Notes: generated by a model from the letters alone, not told the origin. Positions 1-5,745 are shown, counted from the stretch's first letter. The stretch is 8,683 bases of DNA from Candidatus Dojkabacteria bacterium UBA5209 (GCA_002412645.1 DHVL01000014.1:1-8683), one strand, 5' to 3'. Numbers and translations: made by a program.

Positions 1-2343
1 GGTCAAGATGGTTTTTTGCAAAGTGATGATGCTGGTAATTTAACATGGGTAGAGCTTCCAGATGGTAGCTATGTTTGGGGTTTGGATGCTGTGTCATTTA
101 CAGAGGCACAGTTTTTGGAAACTAGTGGTATTGCTACTCTTTCTAATTACGGTGTAGATAGTGGAACTGAGTACAGAGCATGGATACATGGTTCTTCTCA
201 AAAGACTGGTTTTTCTGTTTACAGTAATTACAGTGGTGCTGATGGTTGGCCTGTTGTTTCTTTTAAAGCAGATGCTGGTACGTTTACAGGAACAATATTA
301 AAGTTAGTACAAGATGGTACAGGAAATATATTAGAGGGATACAAAGGTAGTGATTTGGTATTAAAGATAGATAACAAGGGGGATTTGCATCTTAGTAGTA
401 ATGGTGTTGCATACTTCGAGCCTTTTGCTTCTGCTCCTAGTAGTGGTGATTTAGCACCAAATAGTGAGGGGTGTATATATTCTGTTGGTATATATCCAAG
501 CTTAGATATATATTGGGATCCTGCTTGTACTGGTAGTGCTGCTATGAAACTAAACACAACAGCTACTTCTCTTTGGACAGATGGTGGTACTTTTACATAT
601 CTTTCTTCAACTACTGATGATTTAGTATTGGGGGCTACTACTGCAGCTAGTTCTAAATTTTTCTTTGATATGAGTACTGGTAGACTTGGTATTGGTACTG
701 ATTCACCACAGGCTGCTATAGATATTGGTGGTGCTAGTTCAGAGATTTCTAATACTGATGGGGATATTAGTATATTACCTAATAGTGGGATCTTATTAGT
801 TGATGGTAGTATAGCTATTCCATACAGTGGTCAGTTTCAATTTGATGATGGTTCCATAGCCTTTATTGATGAAAACTGGGGATTACAACTCAATGGATTA
901 TCTACGCATCCTATACAGGTATTAGGAGGTTCTCTCTCTGTTGGATATGACAAAACAATATCAGGAGACTGGGGTAGTAATAATCTTTATGTGGCAGGTA
1001 ACGCTGGTATAGGAGTAGCTTCAGCTTCTAAAAAGCTTGAAGTCGCGGGTGATATGAAAATGTATTACACAAACACAGGAACAGGTAGTACAAATATCTT
1101 TGATACAACATATACACAATCTGTAGCTGCACCTGCAGGAACAATATATGGTTATTACAACAAAGCAAACTATACTGCTACAGGAACTATGTTAGAGATG
1201 GGAGCAGCTAAGTATGATGCTCAAAACGATAGTACTGGTACTGTAACAAGACTATATGCTTTAGATGCAAATGTCTTTAATAAAACAACAGGTACAGTAA
1301 CTACAGCAGCAGCAATACATGCCAGAGGCTTCCAAGAGGCATATGCAGGTACTATATCTGCCCTACATGGCGTTCTTATAGATAATGCACATAAGGGTAG
1401 TGGTGGTACTATTACAGGACAATCTGGAGTTACAATAGCAGGCTTAACAAGTGGTACAAATAACACGCATTTACTTTTAGGTACAACGACAATACCAACA
1501 GGCAATTATTCAATATATAGTGGTTCAACAAATGAAAGCTATTTCTCCGGTATTCTAACAGTGGGGGGAACAGGTTCTAGTTCAGGTTTGAGATTAGCGG
1601 GTGGAGGTACAAAAATATATACAGATGCTTCTAATGGCGCTATTAGATTAGTTCCAGGTAATGGTTGGCTTTCAGTTAGAGATAATACAGATGCTTATGA
1701 TAATTTGTTAGTTTCTAGTACATATACAAGGGTTCGAAGTAAGTTAGCTGTAGGTTTTACAGCTACTCCTACAGTAAGTGTAGCTGTTGGAGATAGTGAT
1801 ACTGGTTTAAATTGGATTAGTGATGGAAACTTAGCTGTTTATACTAATAATGTTGAGAGGATGAGGATAGCAAGTAATGGTGCTGTAACAATTTATTCTA
1901 CTGCTAATCCAGGTCTTACTATTGGTAATGGTACAACGGGTTATCTAAAAGTAGGTGAATCAGGATGGTATGATGATGGATCATACTTTAGTCCTTTAGG
2001 AAATAGAAATTTCTATATTAGAAGTAATGTTGCTAGTACATATATATATTCATCGAATATTTATCTCGGCAATACTTCTGGATCAACAATTCAGTTAAGG
2101 GGTAACCCATTAACCAGTACTAGTACTATAAATACTTCTAGTACTGTAGGTATTGGTTCTGTAAAACTCAGATATAAATCAGGAAACAATGGAACTGCTA
2201 CATGTGATGCATATTGTCAAGGGAGCAATTGGGGAGGGTGGTCAGGAGGATGTGTAGGTGCTGTCGGTGCCAATGGCGTAGGTAGAACATGTTCGCAAAC
2301 GCATACCTCAACCTTGCTGTGCTTATGTGCACAGGCGAATTAA
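1..2343 (+). CDS. Fibre/adhesin-like repetitive surface protein, 5' end missing
   Basis: The frame is open to the left edge (it begins G-Q-D-G-F-L-Q-S-D-D-A-G-N-L-T-W), so the TTG at base 16 is not a believable start and the gene begins outside the window. The 780 visible residues are rich in Gly, Ser, Thr and Asn. They carry degenerate modules of the kind found in phage tail fibres and large CPR surface proteins: GIGTDSPQAAIDIGG near residue 232, GIGVASASKKLEVAGD near 335, and NVERMRIASNGAVTI near 618. The section at about residues 350-520 has the G-T-I-x-x-x-x-G-x-Y/L style of short beta-strand repeats. No peptidase S74 chaperone domain is visible at the end. Instead the last ~45 residues hold six cysteines (CDAYC, GGC, RTC, CLC), which could form three disulfides and suggest an extracellular location. 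Role in attachment is inferred from repeat style only. It is convergent with the next gene. Confidence 0.8.
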   Translation, partial: GQDGFLQSDDAGNLTWVELPDGSYVWGLDAVSFTEAQFLETSGIATLSNYGVDSGTEYRAWIHGSSQKTGFSVYSNYSGADGWPVVSFKADAGTFTGTILKLVQDGTGNILEGYKGSDLVLKIDNKGDLHLSSNGVAYFEPFASAPSSGDLAPNSEGCIYSVGIYPSLDIYWDPACTGSAAMKLNTTATSLWTDGGTFTYLSSTTDDLVLGATTAASSKFFFDMSTGRLGIGTDSPQAAIDIGGASSEISNTDGDISILPNSGILLVDGSIAIPYSGQFQFDDGSIAFIDENWGLQLNGLSTHPIQVLGGSLSVGYDKTISGDWGSNNLYVAGNAGIGVASASKKLEVAGDMKMYYTNTGTGSTNIFDTTYTQSVAAPAGTIYGYYNKANYTATGTMLEMGAAKYDAQNDSTGTVTRLYALDANVFNKTTGTVTTAAAIHARGFQEAYAGTISALHGVLIDNAHKGSGGTITGQSGVTIAGLTSGTNNTHLLLGTTTIPTGNYSIYSGSTNESYFSGILTVGGTGSSSGLRLAGGGTKIYTDASNGAIRLVPGNGWLSVRDNTDAYDNLLVSSTYTRVRSKLAVGFTATPTVSVAVGDSDTGLNWISDGNLAVYTNNVERMRIASNGAVTIYSTANPGLTIGNGTTGYLKVGESGWYDDGSYFSPLGNRNFYIRSNVASTYIYSSNIYLGNTSGSTIQLRGNPLTSTSTINTSSTVGIGSVKLRYKSGNNGTATCDAYCQGSNWGGWSGGCVGAVGANGVGRTCSQTHTSTLLCLCAQAN

Positions 2344-2380
2344 TAGTTCTACAGATTCCTTCATATAAGTTTATGGAAAC

Positions 2381-2400
2381 ACAGAGGTTTTCCCCTCTGT
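2381..2400. terminator. Hairpin between convergent genes, possible bidirectional terminator
   Basis: ACAGAGG (2381-2387) pairs perfectly with CCTCTGT (2394-2400) around a six-base loop. It lies in the 74-bp gap between two convergent stop codons, the usual place for a shared terminator. Neither side has a strong U-tract, so intrinsic termination activity is uncertain. Confidence 0.45.
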
Positions 2401-2417
2401 TAAGTCCTTCTAACTGG

Positions 2418-2906
2418 TTATTCTTCTGATGTTTCTGTCTCTGATGCGCTCTCTTCTATATTCTCTGTATTAGTTTCAGAAAAATCTGTATTTGTATTCT
2501 CTTCGGATTTTTCAAAATATACAGGAGCTACATTAATAACCTTGTTCTCTTCTTCTCTGTATATAATAGCTTTCTCTGAATATATTACTAAGTAATCACC
2601 CTTTTGAGCATCTTTATAGAATTCGGGATTCTCTTTCTTTAGTTCTTCAATATCAAGTAGTGTAGCCATAGTAGGTTCTTCATCAGGAAGGAGTATAATA
2701 CTACCTAAATTCTCTAAAATCTCTTCTGTCTGTTGTTCTTGTAGGTATGATATATACTCTGGATCTTTTAGTTTTTCATATACCTTCTGTGATGTAAGAT
2801 ATTCATATCCAAAATATCCTCCTACAGCTCCTATTACAAAGAAGAGTAATATTAATACTATTATTAAAAGTACTTTAGATTTCTTAGGTTTAGTTTGACC
2901 TTCCAT
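2418..2906 (-). CDS. Small membrane-anchored protein, conserved CPR-type hypothetical
   Basis: This 162-residue protein has a lysine-rich N-terminus (KPKKSK), one hydrophobic helix at about residues 10-33, and a predicted extracytoplasmic part. After a charged linker (about 38-75), a compact segment at about 84-131 reads ATLLDIEELKK...KGDYLVIYSEKAIIYR...NKVINVAPV. From memory, this pattern of a K-G-D-x-x-L/V-I-Y strand followed by A-I-I-Y-R and I-N-V-A-P-V recurs in small anchored proteins of Patescibacteria, whose function is unknown. The last ~30 residues are an acidic, low-complexity Ser/Thr/Glu tail. The start is ATG with no Shine-Dalgarno sequence; a good sigma-70-type promoter lies about 30 bp upstream. 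The gene appears to be monocistronic. Confidence 0.82.
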   Translation of the reverse strand: MEGQTKPKKSKVLLIIVLILLFFVIGAVGGYFGYEYLTSQKVYEKLKDPEYISYLQEQQTEEILENLGSIILLPDEEPTMATLLDIEELKKENPEFYKDAQKGDYLVIYSEKAIIYREEENKVINVAPVYFEKSEENTNTDFSETNTENIEESASETETSEE

Positions 2907-2933
2907 ATATAAGCAGTAATAAATTTATACTCC

Positions 2934-2962
2934 AGTATAGTATAAAGAAATGTTAGCGACAA
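2934..2962 (-). promoter_or_regulatory. Sigma-70-like promoter for the gene at 2418-2906
   Basis: Read on the minus strand: TTGTCG (2962-2957), a 17-bp spacer, then TATACT (2939-2934). A second overlapping TATACT lies at 2944-2939. Predicted transcription would begin near 2927, giving a leader of about 20 nt with no Shine-Dalgarno sequence. Confidence 0.6.
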
Positions 2963-3004
2963 CAGTTTAATCTTTAATACTTTCTTCATTTTTAAAAAGG
3001 GTTA

Positions 3005-3018
3005 ATTAATATATTAAT
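3005..3018. repeat. AT-only perfect 14-bp palindrome upstream of the NYN gene
   Basis: ATTAATATATTAAT is a perfect palindrome in the gap between the divergent genes at 2906 and 3091. In DNA this AT-rich it may be chance; it could also be a regulator site. Confidence 0.3.
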
Positions 3019-3048
3019 AGGAGATATATTTCTTTATTTATGTACAGG

Positions 3049-3071
3049 AGTATTAAGTATTTTTTAATACT
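3049..3071. promoter_or_regulatory. Inverted repeat upstream of the NYN gene
   Basis: AGTATTAA (3049-3056) and TTAATACT (3064-3071) are perfect 8-bp arms around the seven-base loop GTATTTT. The element ends 19 bp before the ATG at 3091 and overlaps the 31-bp direct repeat. An operator, or a promoter-proximal hairpin, is plausible. The second copy of the direct repeat keeps the inner TTAA/TTAA arms but not the outer bases. Confidence 0.45.
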
Positions 3072-3083
3072 GTGTTGGTAAAG
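3053..3083 (+). repeat. 31-bp direct repeat, copy 1 (before the NYN ORF)
   Basis: This segment matches 3676-3706 at 26 of 31 positions, including an unbroken 16-base core TTAAGTATTTTTTAAT. It ends seven bases before the NYN start codon, so it probably carries the promoter. A TAAAGT at 3079-3084 is placed where a -10 box for a near-leaderless mRNA would be, but no convincing -35 is seen. Confidence 0.7.
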
Positions 3084-3090
3084 TATATAT

Positions 3091-3600
3091 ATGTTTAACT
3101 ATGCATTTATTGATAGTCAGAATTTAAATCTGGGAATTAAAAGTACTGGATGGGATTTGGATTTTAAAAAGTTTAGAATATATTTAAATGATAAATATAA
3201 TGTTAAGAAGGCATTTCTTTTTCTTGGGTATATTAAGGGGAATGAAAATCTATATTCATTTCTAGAAAAGGTTGGATATATATTAATATTTAAACCTGCC
3301 ATTAGATATAAACAAAATGGGAAAAAGAAAATTAAAGGTAATGTAGATGTGGAGTTAGTAATGACCGTAATGATTGAGAGTAATCATTTTAAGAAAGCAG
3401 TTATTATTTCAGGAGATGGTGACTTTTATTATTTAATCAAGTATTTGGTCGAAAGAGACAAGTTGGAAGTTTTGTTAGTACCAAATAAAAAATACTCTAG
3501 TCTGCTGAGAGAATATCAAGGGAAGATTTTCATTCTAAGTTTGGAAAGAGATCTGTTGGAAAAACAAAAGACGGAGATCCGCGGTCGGTCGAAACCTTAG
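3091..3600 (+). CDS. NYN (PIN-like) domain protein, predicted ribonuclease
   Basis: This 169-residue protein has the NYN/LabA-like (DUF88) fold signature of PIN-type metal-dependent nucleases. Visible acidic motifs are FIDSQNLN near the N-terminus (Asp8, Asn11), GNVDVELVMTVM (Asp86), and SGDGDFYYLI (Asp109, Asp111). Together they form the expected metal site. The known family role is RNA cleavage or RNA processing; the substrate here is unknown. The domain fills residues 1 to about 152, followed by a short charged tail ending in K-T-E-I-R-G-R-S-K-P. The start is ATG, without a Shine-Dalgarno sequence. The last ten codons and the TAG stop lie inside the GC-rich RNA element at 3570-3660. The tail may therefore be shaped by RNA structure rather than by protein function. 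A second, ORF-less copy of the flanking elements follows immediately. Confidence 0.88.
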   Translation: MFNYAFIDSQNLNLGIKSTGWDLDFKKFRIYLNDKYNVKKAFLFLGYIKGNENLYSFLEKVGYILIFKPAIRYKQNGKKKIKGNVDVELVMTVMIESNHFKKAVIISGDGDFYYLIKYLVERDKLEVLLVPNKKYSSLLREYQGKIFILSLERDLLEKQKTEIRGRSKP

Positions 3601-3660
3601 GCGACTTAACTCCGTCATGGTGATTAAAACTATTCTAAAATATGAGGGCATTTAAGTCAA
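3570..3660 (+). ncRNA. Structured RNA element, copy A, overlapping the NYN gene 3' end
   Basis: GACGGAG (3570-3576) pairs perfectly with CTCCGTC (3610-3616). Inside, GGTC (3583-3586) can pair with GACT (3603-3606), and GGT (3587-3589) with ACC (3594-3596) around a CGAA loop. The stem-loop is 28/47 G+C in an AT-rich region. It is followed by a 44-base tail containing GTGAT and ending AGTCAA, which copy B shares at about 30 of 43 aligned positions. No U-tract follows the stem, so it does not look like a terminator. I do not recognise it as a known RNA family. Strand is taken from the adjacent gene, and boundaries are set by the similarity to copy B. Confidence 0.6.
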
Positions 3661-3675
3661 TATATTGGTTGTAGG

Positions 3676-3706
3676 TTAAGTATTTTTTAATGCTATCTTG
3701 TTGAAG
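3676..3706 (+). repeat. 31-bp direct repeat, copy 2 (before RNA copy B)
   Basis: It is identical to 3053-3083 at 26 of 31 positions. Here the repeat is followed after nine bases by the left arm of RNA copy B, where copy 1 is followed by the NYN ORF. A shared promoter for the two transcripts is the simplest reading. Confidence 0.7.
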
Positions 3707-3715
3707 AAATAAAAA

Positions 3716-3800
3716 GAGAGGCATTCCCTAGGTACAGAAACCTTTGGTAGTCCTCTCATCGTGATGGGAACATTTTAGAATATGTATGGGTGTGAGTCAA
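3716..3800 (+). ncRNA. Structured RNA element, copy B, free-standing
   Basis: GAGAGG (3716-3721) pairs perfectly with CCTCTC (3752-3757). Inside, CC-T-AGGT (3727-3733) pairs with ACCT-TT-GG (3740-3747) around the loop ACAGAA. The outer stem differs completely in sequence from copy A but sits in the same position, which is compensatory change. The loop-side motif GAAACCTT and the tail (AT-x-GTGAT after the stem, then AAC, AATATG and final AGTCAA) are shared. TTCCC (3724-3728) could also form a pseudoknot with GGGAA (3766-3770); copy A has no clear equivalent. There is no ORF, so this copy is probably a stand-alone small RNA driven from the 31-bp repeat. Confidence 0.6.
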
Positions 3801-3841
3801 GAGAGTAGTTTCCCTTTTCCAGAGTAAAGTAAAAGTCTCCA

Positions 3842-3857
3842 ATGGGTATTGACCCAT
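3842..3857. promoter_or_regulatory. Palindrome 1 upstream of the DUF5320-DUF134 operon
   Basis: ATGGGTATTGACCCAT has perfect arms, extended by one more pair to 3841-3858. It matches the palindrome at 3883-3898 at 13 of 16 positions. A repressor or activator site is likely. As RNA it would be a 7-bp hairpin with loop ATTG, but no U-tract follows. Confidence 0.5.
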
Positions 3858-3882
3858 TATTTAAAAAGAGGTATATTTAGAT

Positions 3883-3898
3883 ATGGGTATATACCCGT
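3883..3898. promoter_or_regulatory. Palindrome 2, in the predicted promoter of the DUF5320-DUF134 operon
   Basis: ATGGGTATATACCCGT contains the perfect 12-bp palindrome GGGTATATACCC (3885-3896). It starts 41 bp after palindrome 1, close to four helical turns, so both would lie on the same DNA face. A -10-like TATTAT lies at 3904-3909, which places this palindrome in the promoter spacer, where a bound protein would block polymerase. The DUF134 protein of this operon is the obvious candidate binder. Confidence 0.55.
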
Positions 3899-3919
3899 TA
3901 AATTATTATCTTAAAACAT

Positions 3920-4138
3920 ATGCCAAACTTAAATGGCACAGGACCTTTGGGAAGAGGTCCTTTAACAGGAAGGAAATGGGGTTTTCTTCCTAGATTCAGG
4001 GGTAAAAGACAAGGAGGGTCACAAGATTGTACATGTCCTAAATGTGGATATACACAACCACATAAAAGGGGAATAGCATGTACTGAAATAATGTGTCCTA
4101 AATGTGGTACCCCTATGAAAGGAGTATTTTGTAAATAA
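3920..4138 (+). CDS. DUF5320-type cysteine-rich mini-protein
   Basis: This 72-residue protein opens with MPNLNGTGPLGRGPLTGRKWG, matching the usual DUF5320 N-terminus (G-T-G-P-x-G-x-G-P-x-T-G-R). The second half has seven cysteines, including two CPKCG knuckles (about residues 39-43 and 59-63) plus additional cysteines, the last one next to the C-terminus. This pattern is typical of zinc-ribbon or iron-sulfur binding; which metal cannot be told from sequence. In other genomes DUF5320 and DUF134 genes often lie near NifX/NifB-like iron-molybdenum cluster-binding proteins, but none is in this window. The stop is five bases from the DUF134 start, so the two are probably co-transcribed. There is no Shine-Dalgarno sequence; the predicted promoter leaves almost no leader. 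Confidence 0.82.
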   Translation: MPNLNGTGPLGRGPLTGRKWGFLPRFRGKRQGGSQDCTCPKCGYTQPHKRGIACTEIMCPKCGTPMKGVFCK

Positions 4139-4143
4139 AAAAT

Positions 4144-4422
4144 ATGAGATACAGAAATAGAAGAAAACTAGGATTCCAATTCAATGAGATATATTTTAAA
4201 CCTAGGGGTGTACCTCTCTCTTCATTGGAAGAGGTACATATTACTGATGAAGAGTTAGAAACATTAAGGTTAAGATATATTGAGAAAGTAGATCAAGAAG
4301 AAGCTGCTCAAAGAATGGGTATCTCTCAAAGTCAGTATCAAAGGGATTTGAGTATTGTATTAGAAAAAATTTCTAAGGCACTGATAGAGGGTAATGCTAT
4401 ATCTATTACAAAAAGGGATTAA
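4144..4422 (+). CDS. DUF134 family helix-turn-helix DNA-binding protein
   Basis: This 92-residue protein matches DUF134 along its length. It has the N-terminal basic segment RYRNRRK, then the family signature YFKPRGVPLSSLEEV (about 17-31), the ITDEELETLRL segment (33-43), and a sigma-70-region-4-like helix-turn-helix at about 50-75 (DQEEAAQRMGISQSQYQRDL). The C-terminal ALIEGNAISI is also typical. The family is believed to be a transcription regulator; its ligand is not established. It is the second gene of an operon with the DUF5320 protein. The paired palindromes upstream suggest that it controls its own operon. It converges on the ATP-grasp gene with only 14 bp between the stop codons. Confidence 0.88.
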   Translation: MRYRNRRKLGFQFNEIYFKPRGVPLSSLEEVHITDEELETLRLRYIEKVDQEEAAQRMGISQSQYQRDLSIVLEKISKALIEGNAISITKRD

Positions 4423-4436
4423 GTAGTAACTATCAA

Positions 4437-5324
4437 TTATTCCACACTATTTTGGAATGCTAATTCCTTAATGTATGAATACATAGCTGATATTTCAGAA
4501 GACTTTTCTGTTAATCCTGGTCTTCTATTTACTTCTAATACATAGTTTCTGTTTGTATTATTATCTGTCACTATATCTATTCCTGCCCAATCTAGTTTAA
4601 GTGCTTTTGAAGCCCCTATGGCCATCTCTAAGACATCTTTAGGAGTATCCTCTATATCTATGAACTCCTCTGTTGCACCAAGTGCTACATTATTCCTATA
4701 TTTATCCTGTACTCTCCTTCTTATACATACAGAAGATACTTTATCATTTGCTACTACAACCCTGTAATCAAAATCATTGGATATAAATTCTTGAAATATA
4801 TATCTATTATATCTACCATTATCCTTTATCATTTCCTCTATCTTATTTTTACTATCTATTAAATGTACCCTTGAACCAAGAGAACCCAATACAGTTTTGT
4901 ATATACATGGTAATTTACATATCTTTTCAATATTTAATATCTTCCCTTTATCTATCTTTAAACCATTCTGAAAAAAAGTATTAGGTACAGAAATACCCTT
5001 AGAGGCAAGAAAGAATATATCCGAGAGTTTTGTATTATGTATATTAGGTTTGTTATGAGGAATATTTTCAGATTCAAGATATAGATGTAGTAGATATGCT
5101 ATGTGTGTAGTATTCCAACCTGATTGTATTAGTATGTAGTTGTATTTCTTAAGATCTCTATTAGCTATTGATCCTGTTATCTTTCCATCTATAATGCTAA
5201 AGTAAACATCCTTTATTGATGCTATATCTAAATCTATACTATCTAATTTAAGATGTTTTTGTATCTCTGCTTTCTCTTCTTGAGTACTATTAATACCCAC
5301 TGCAAGAACGGAGTATTTTTCCAT
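4437..5324 (-). CDS. RimK-like ATP-grasp ligase
   Basis: This 295-residue protein has ATP-grasp motifs in the expected order. The ATP-binding lysine and Gly-rich loop are KTVLGSLGSRVHLI (Lys143, Gly147, Gly150). The adenine-contact strand is IFQEFI (about 177-181), followed by DYRVVV (186-191). The arginine triplet IRRR (201-204) follows. Magnesium-binding acidic residues lie in WAGIDIV (Asp250) and YVLEVNRRPGL (Glu264, Asn266). Length and motif spacing fit the RimK/LysX group, which joins amino acids or similar amines to a carboxylate using ATP. The divergent N-terminal domain (1 to about 100) leaves the substrate undetermined. The start is ATG without a Shine-Dalgarno sequence. It is transcribed alone and divergently from the cold-shock gene. 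Confidence 0.85.
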   Translation of the reverse strand: MEKYSVLAVGINSTQEEKAEIQKHLKLDSIDLDIASIKDVYFSIIDGKITGSIANRDLKKYNYILIQSGWNTTHIAYLLHLYLESENIPHNKPNIHNTKLSDIFFLASKGISVPNTFFQNGLKIDKGKILNIEKICKLPCIYKTVLGSLGSRVHLIDSKNKIEEMIKDNGRYNRYIFQEFISNDFDYRVVVANDKVSSVCIRRRVQDKYRNNVALGATEEFIDIEDTPKDVLEMAIGASKALKLDWAGIDIVTDNNTNRNYVLEVNRRPGLTEKSSEISAMYSYIKELAFQNSVE

Positions 5325-5341
5325 ATTTATAGGGTAGGGAG

Positions 5342-5370
5342 ATTATATTGTTATTATACCACTTTATGAA
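5342..5370 (-). promoter_or_regulatory. Probable promoter of the ATP-grasp gene
   Basis: On the minus strand, TTCATA (5370-5365), a 17-bp spacer and a perfect TATAAT (5347-5342) precede the start codon at 5324 by about 17 bp. A second TATAAT lies at 5358-5353 without a clear -35. Confidence 0.45.
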
Positions 5371-5469
5371 TATGAAGTATCCCTTCTACTATATATTCGC
5401 TATTTCTCTTCCTTTCTGCTACACTGTATTGTAGTTATTTGAGTATGTAGATTTTCCAAACAAATTTCT

Positions 5470-5475
5470 TATAAT
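5470..5475 (+). promoter_or_regulatory. -10 box of the cold-shock gene
   Basis: A perfect TATAAT lies 36 bp before the ATG at 5512. The -35 is poor (TGTAGA, 18-bp spacer). The predicted leader is about 30 nt, U-rich and lacking a Shine-Dalgarno sequence. A small CTACA/TGTAG dyad lies upstream at 5419-5434. Confidence 0.45.
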
Positions 5476-5511
5476 CTTTTAGCTTTAATTTATTTTATCC
5501 ATACATTTATC

Positions 5512-5721
5512 ATGGAAAAAGGAACAGTAAAGACTGTAACAGATAAAGGCTTTGGTTTTATTACTAGAGAGGGATCCGATAAAGATATTTTCTATCATGA
5601 GAATTCTTTAGAAGGTGATCTAGCTACTAGAAAACTAAAAGTTGGAGATGTTGTTACCTATGATGTTGAAGAAACACCAAAGGGATTAAATGCAACAAAT
5701 ATCAAACTATTAGAAGAGTAA
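5512..5721 (+). CDS. csp: Cold-shock domain protein (CspA family)
   Basis: This 69-residue protein is a single cold-shock domain of the usual length. RNP1 is KGFGFIT (residues 12-18) and RNP2 is DIFYHEN (25-31), a mild variant of the common VFVHFS. Such proteins bind single-stranded RNA and DNA and act as RNA chaperones in the cytoplasm. The gene stands alone, between a TATAAT promoter and a strong intrinsic terminator. Its transcript would therefore be about 300 nt. No long 5' UTR of the E. coli cspA kind is evident. Confidence 0.95.
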   Translation: MEKGTVKTVTDKGFGFITREGSDKDIFYHENSLEGDLATRKLKVGDVVTYDVEETPKGLNATNIKLLEE

Positions 5722-5745
5722 TCCTCTAATATATTGTTACATATT

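Larger units (their letters stand above)
3601..3919. other. Gene-free region with RNA elements, direct repeat and palindromes
   Basis: This 319-bp gap has no plausible ORF. It holds the 3' half of RNA copy A, the second 31-bp repeat, RNA copy B, and two related palindromes before the DUF5320 gene. Only 3801-3841, a short pyrimidine- and purine-rich stretch, shows nothing I can name. Confidence 0.7.

Noticed and set aside
16..18. TTG as the start of the fibre gene
   Set aside because: The frame is open to the window edge and the residues before it (GQDGF) fit the repeat style of the protein.
228..1505. Minus-strand open frames inside the fibre gene (228-557 and 1221-1505)
   Set aside because: They are antisense to a clearly coding, repetitive frame and their products have no recognisable features.
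1..2343. Diversity-generating retroelement target
   Set aside because: The fibre gene type would fit, but no reverse transcriptase or template repeat is seen.
3570..3616. RNA copy A as an intrinsic terminator of the NYN gene
   Set aside because: The stem overlaps the coding end and is followed by ATGGTGATTAAAAC, with no U-tract; copy B also lacks one.
3758..3772. Fluoride riboswitch, from GTGATGGGAAC in copy B
   Set aside because: The rest of the fluoride consensus is absent and copy A lacks the GGG; the neighbouring gene is no fluoride exporter.
3716..3800. Hammerhead or other small self-cleaving ribozyme
   Set aside because: The GAAAC in the loop is suggestive, but the CUGAUGA core and three-stem junction are missing.
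3053..3800. Insertion sequence or CRISPR array
   Set aside because: There is no transposase, no terminal inverted repeats, and only two diverged repeat copies of unequal content.
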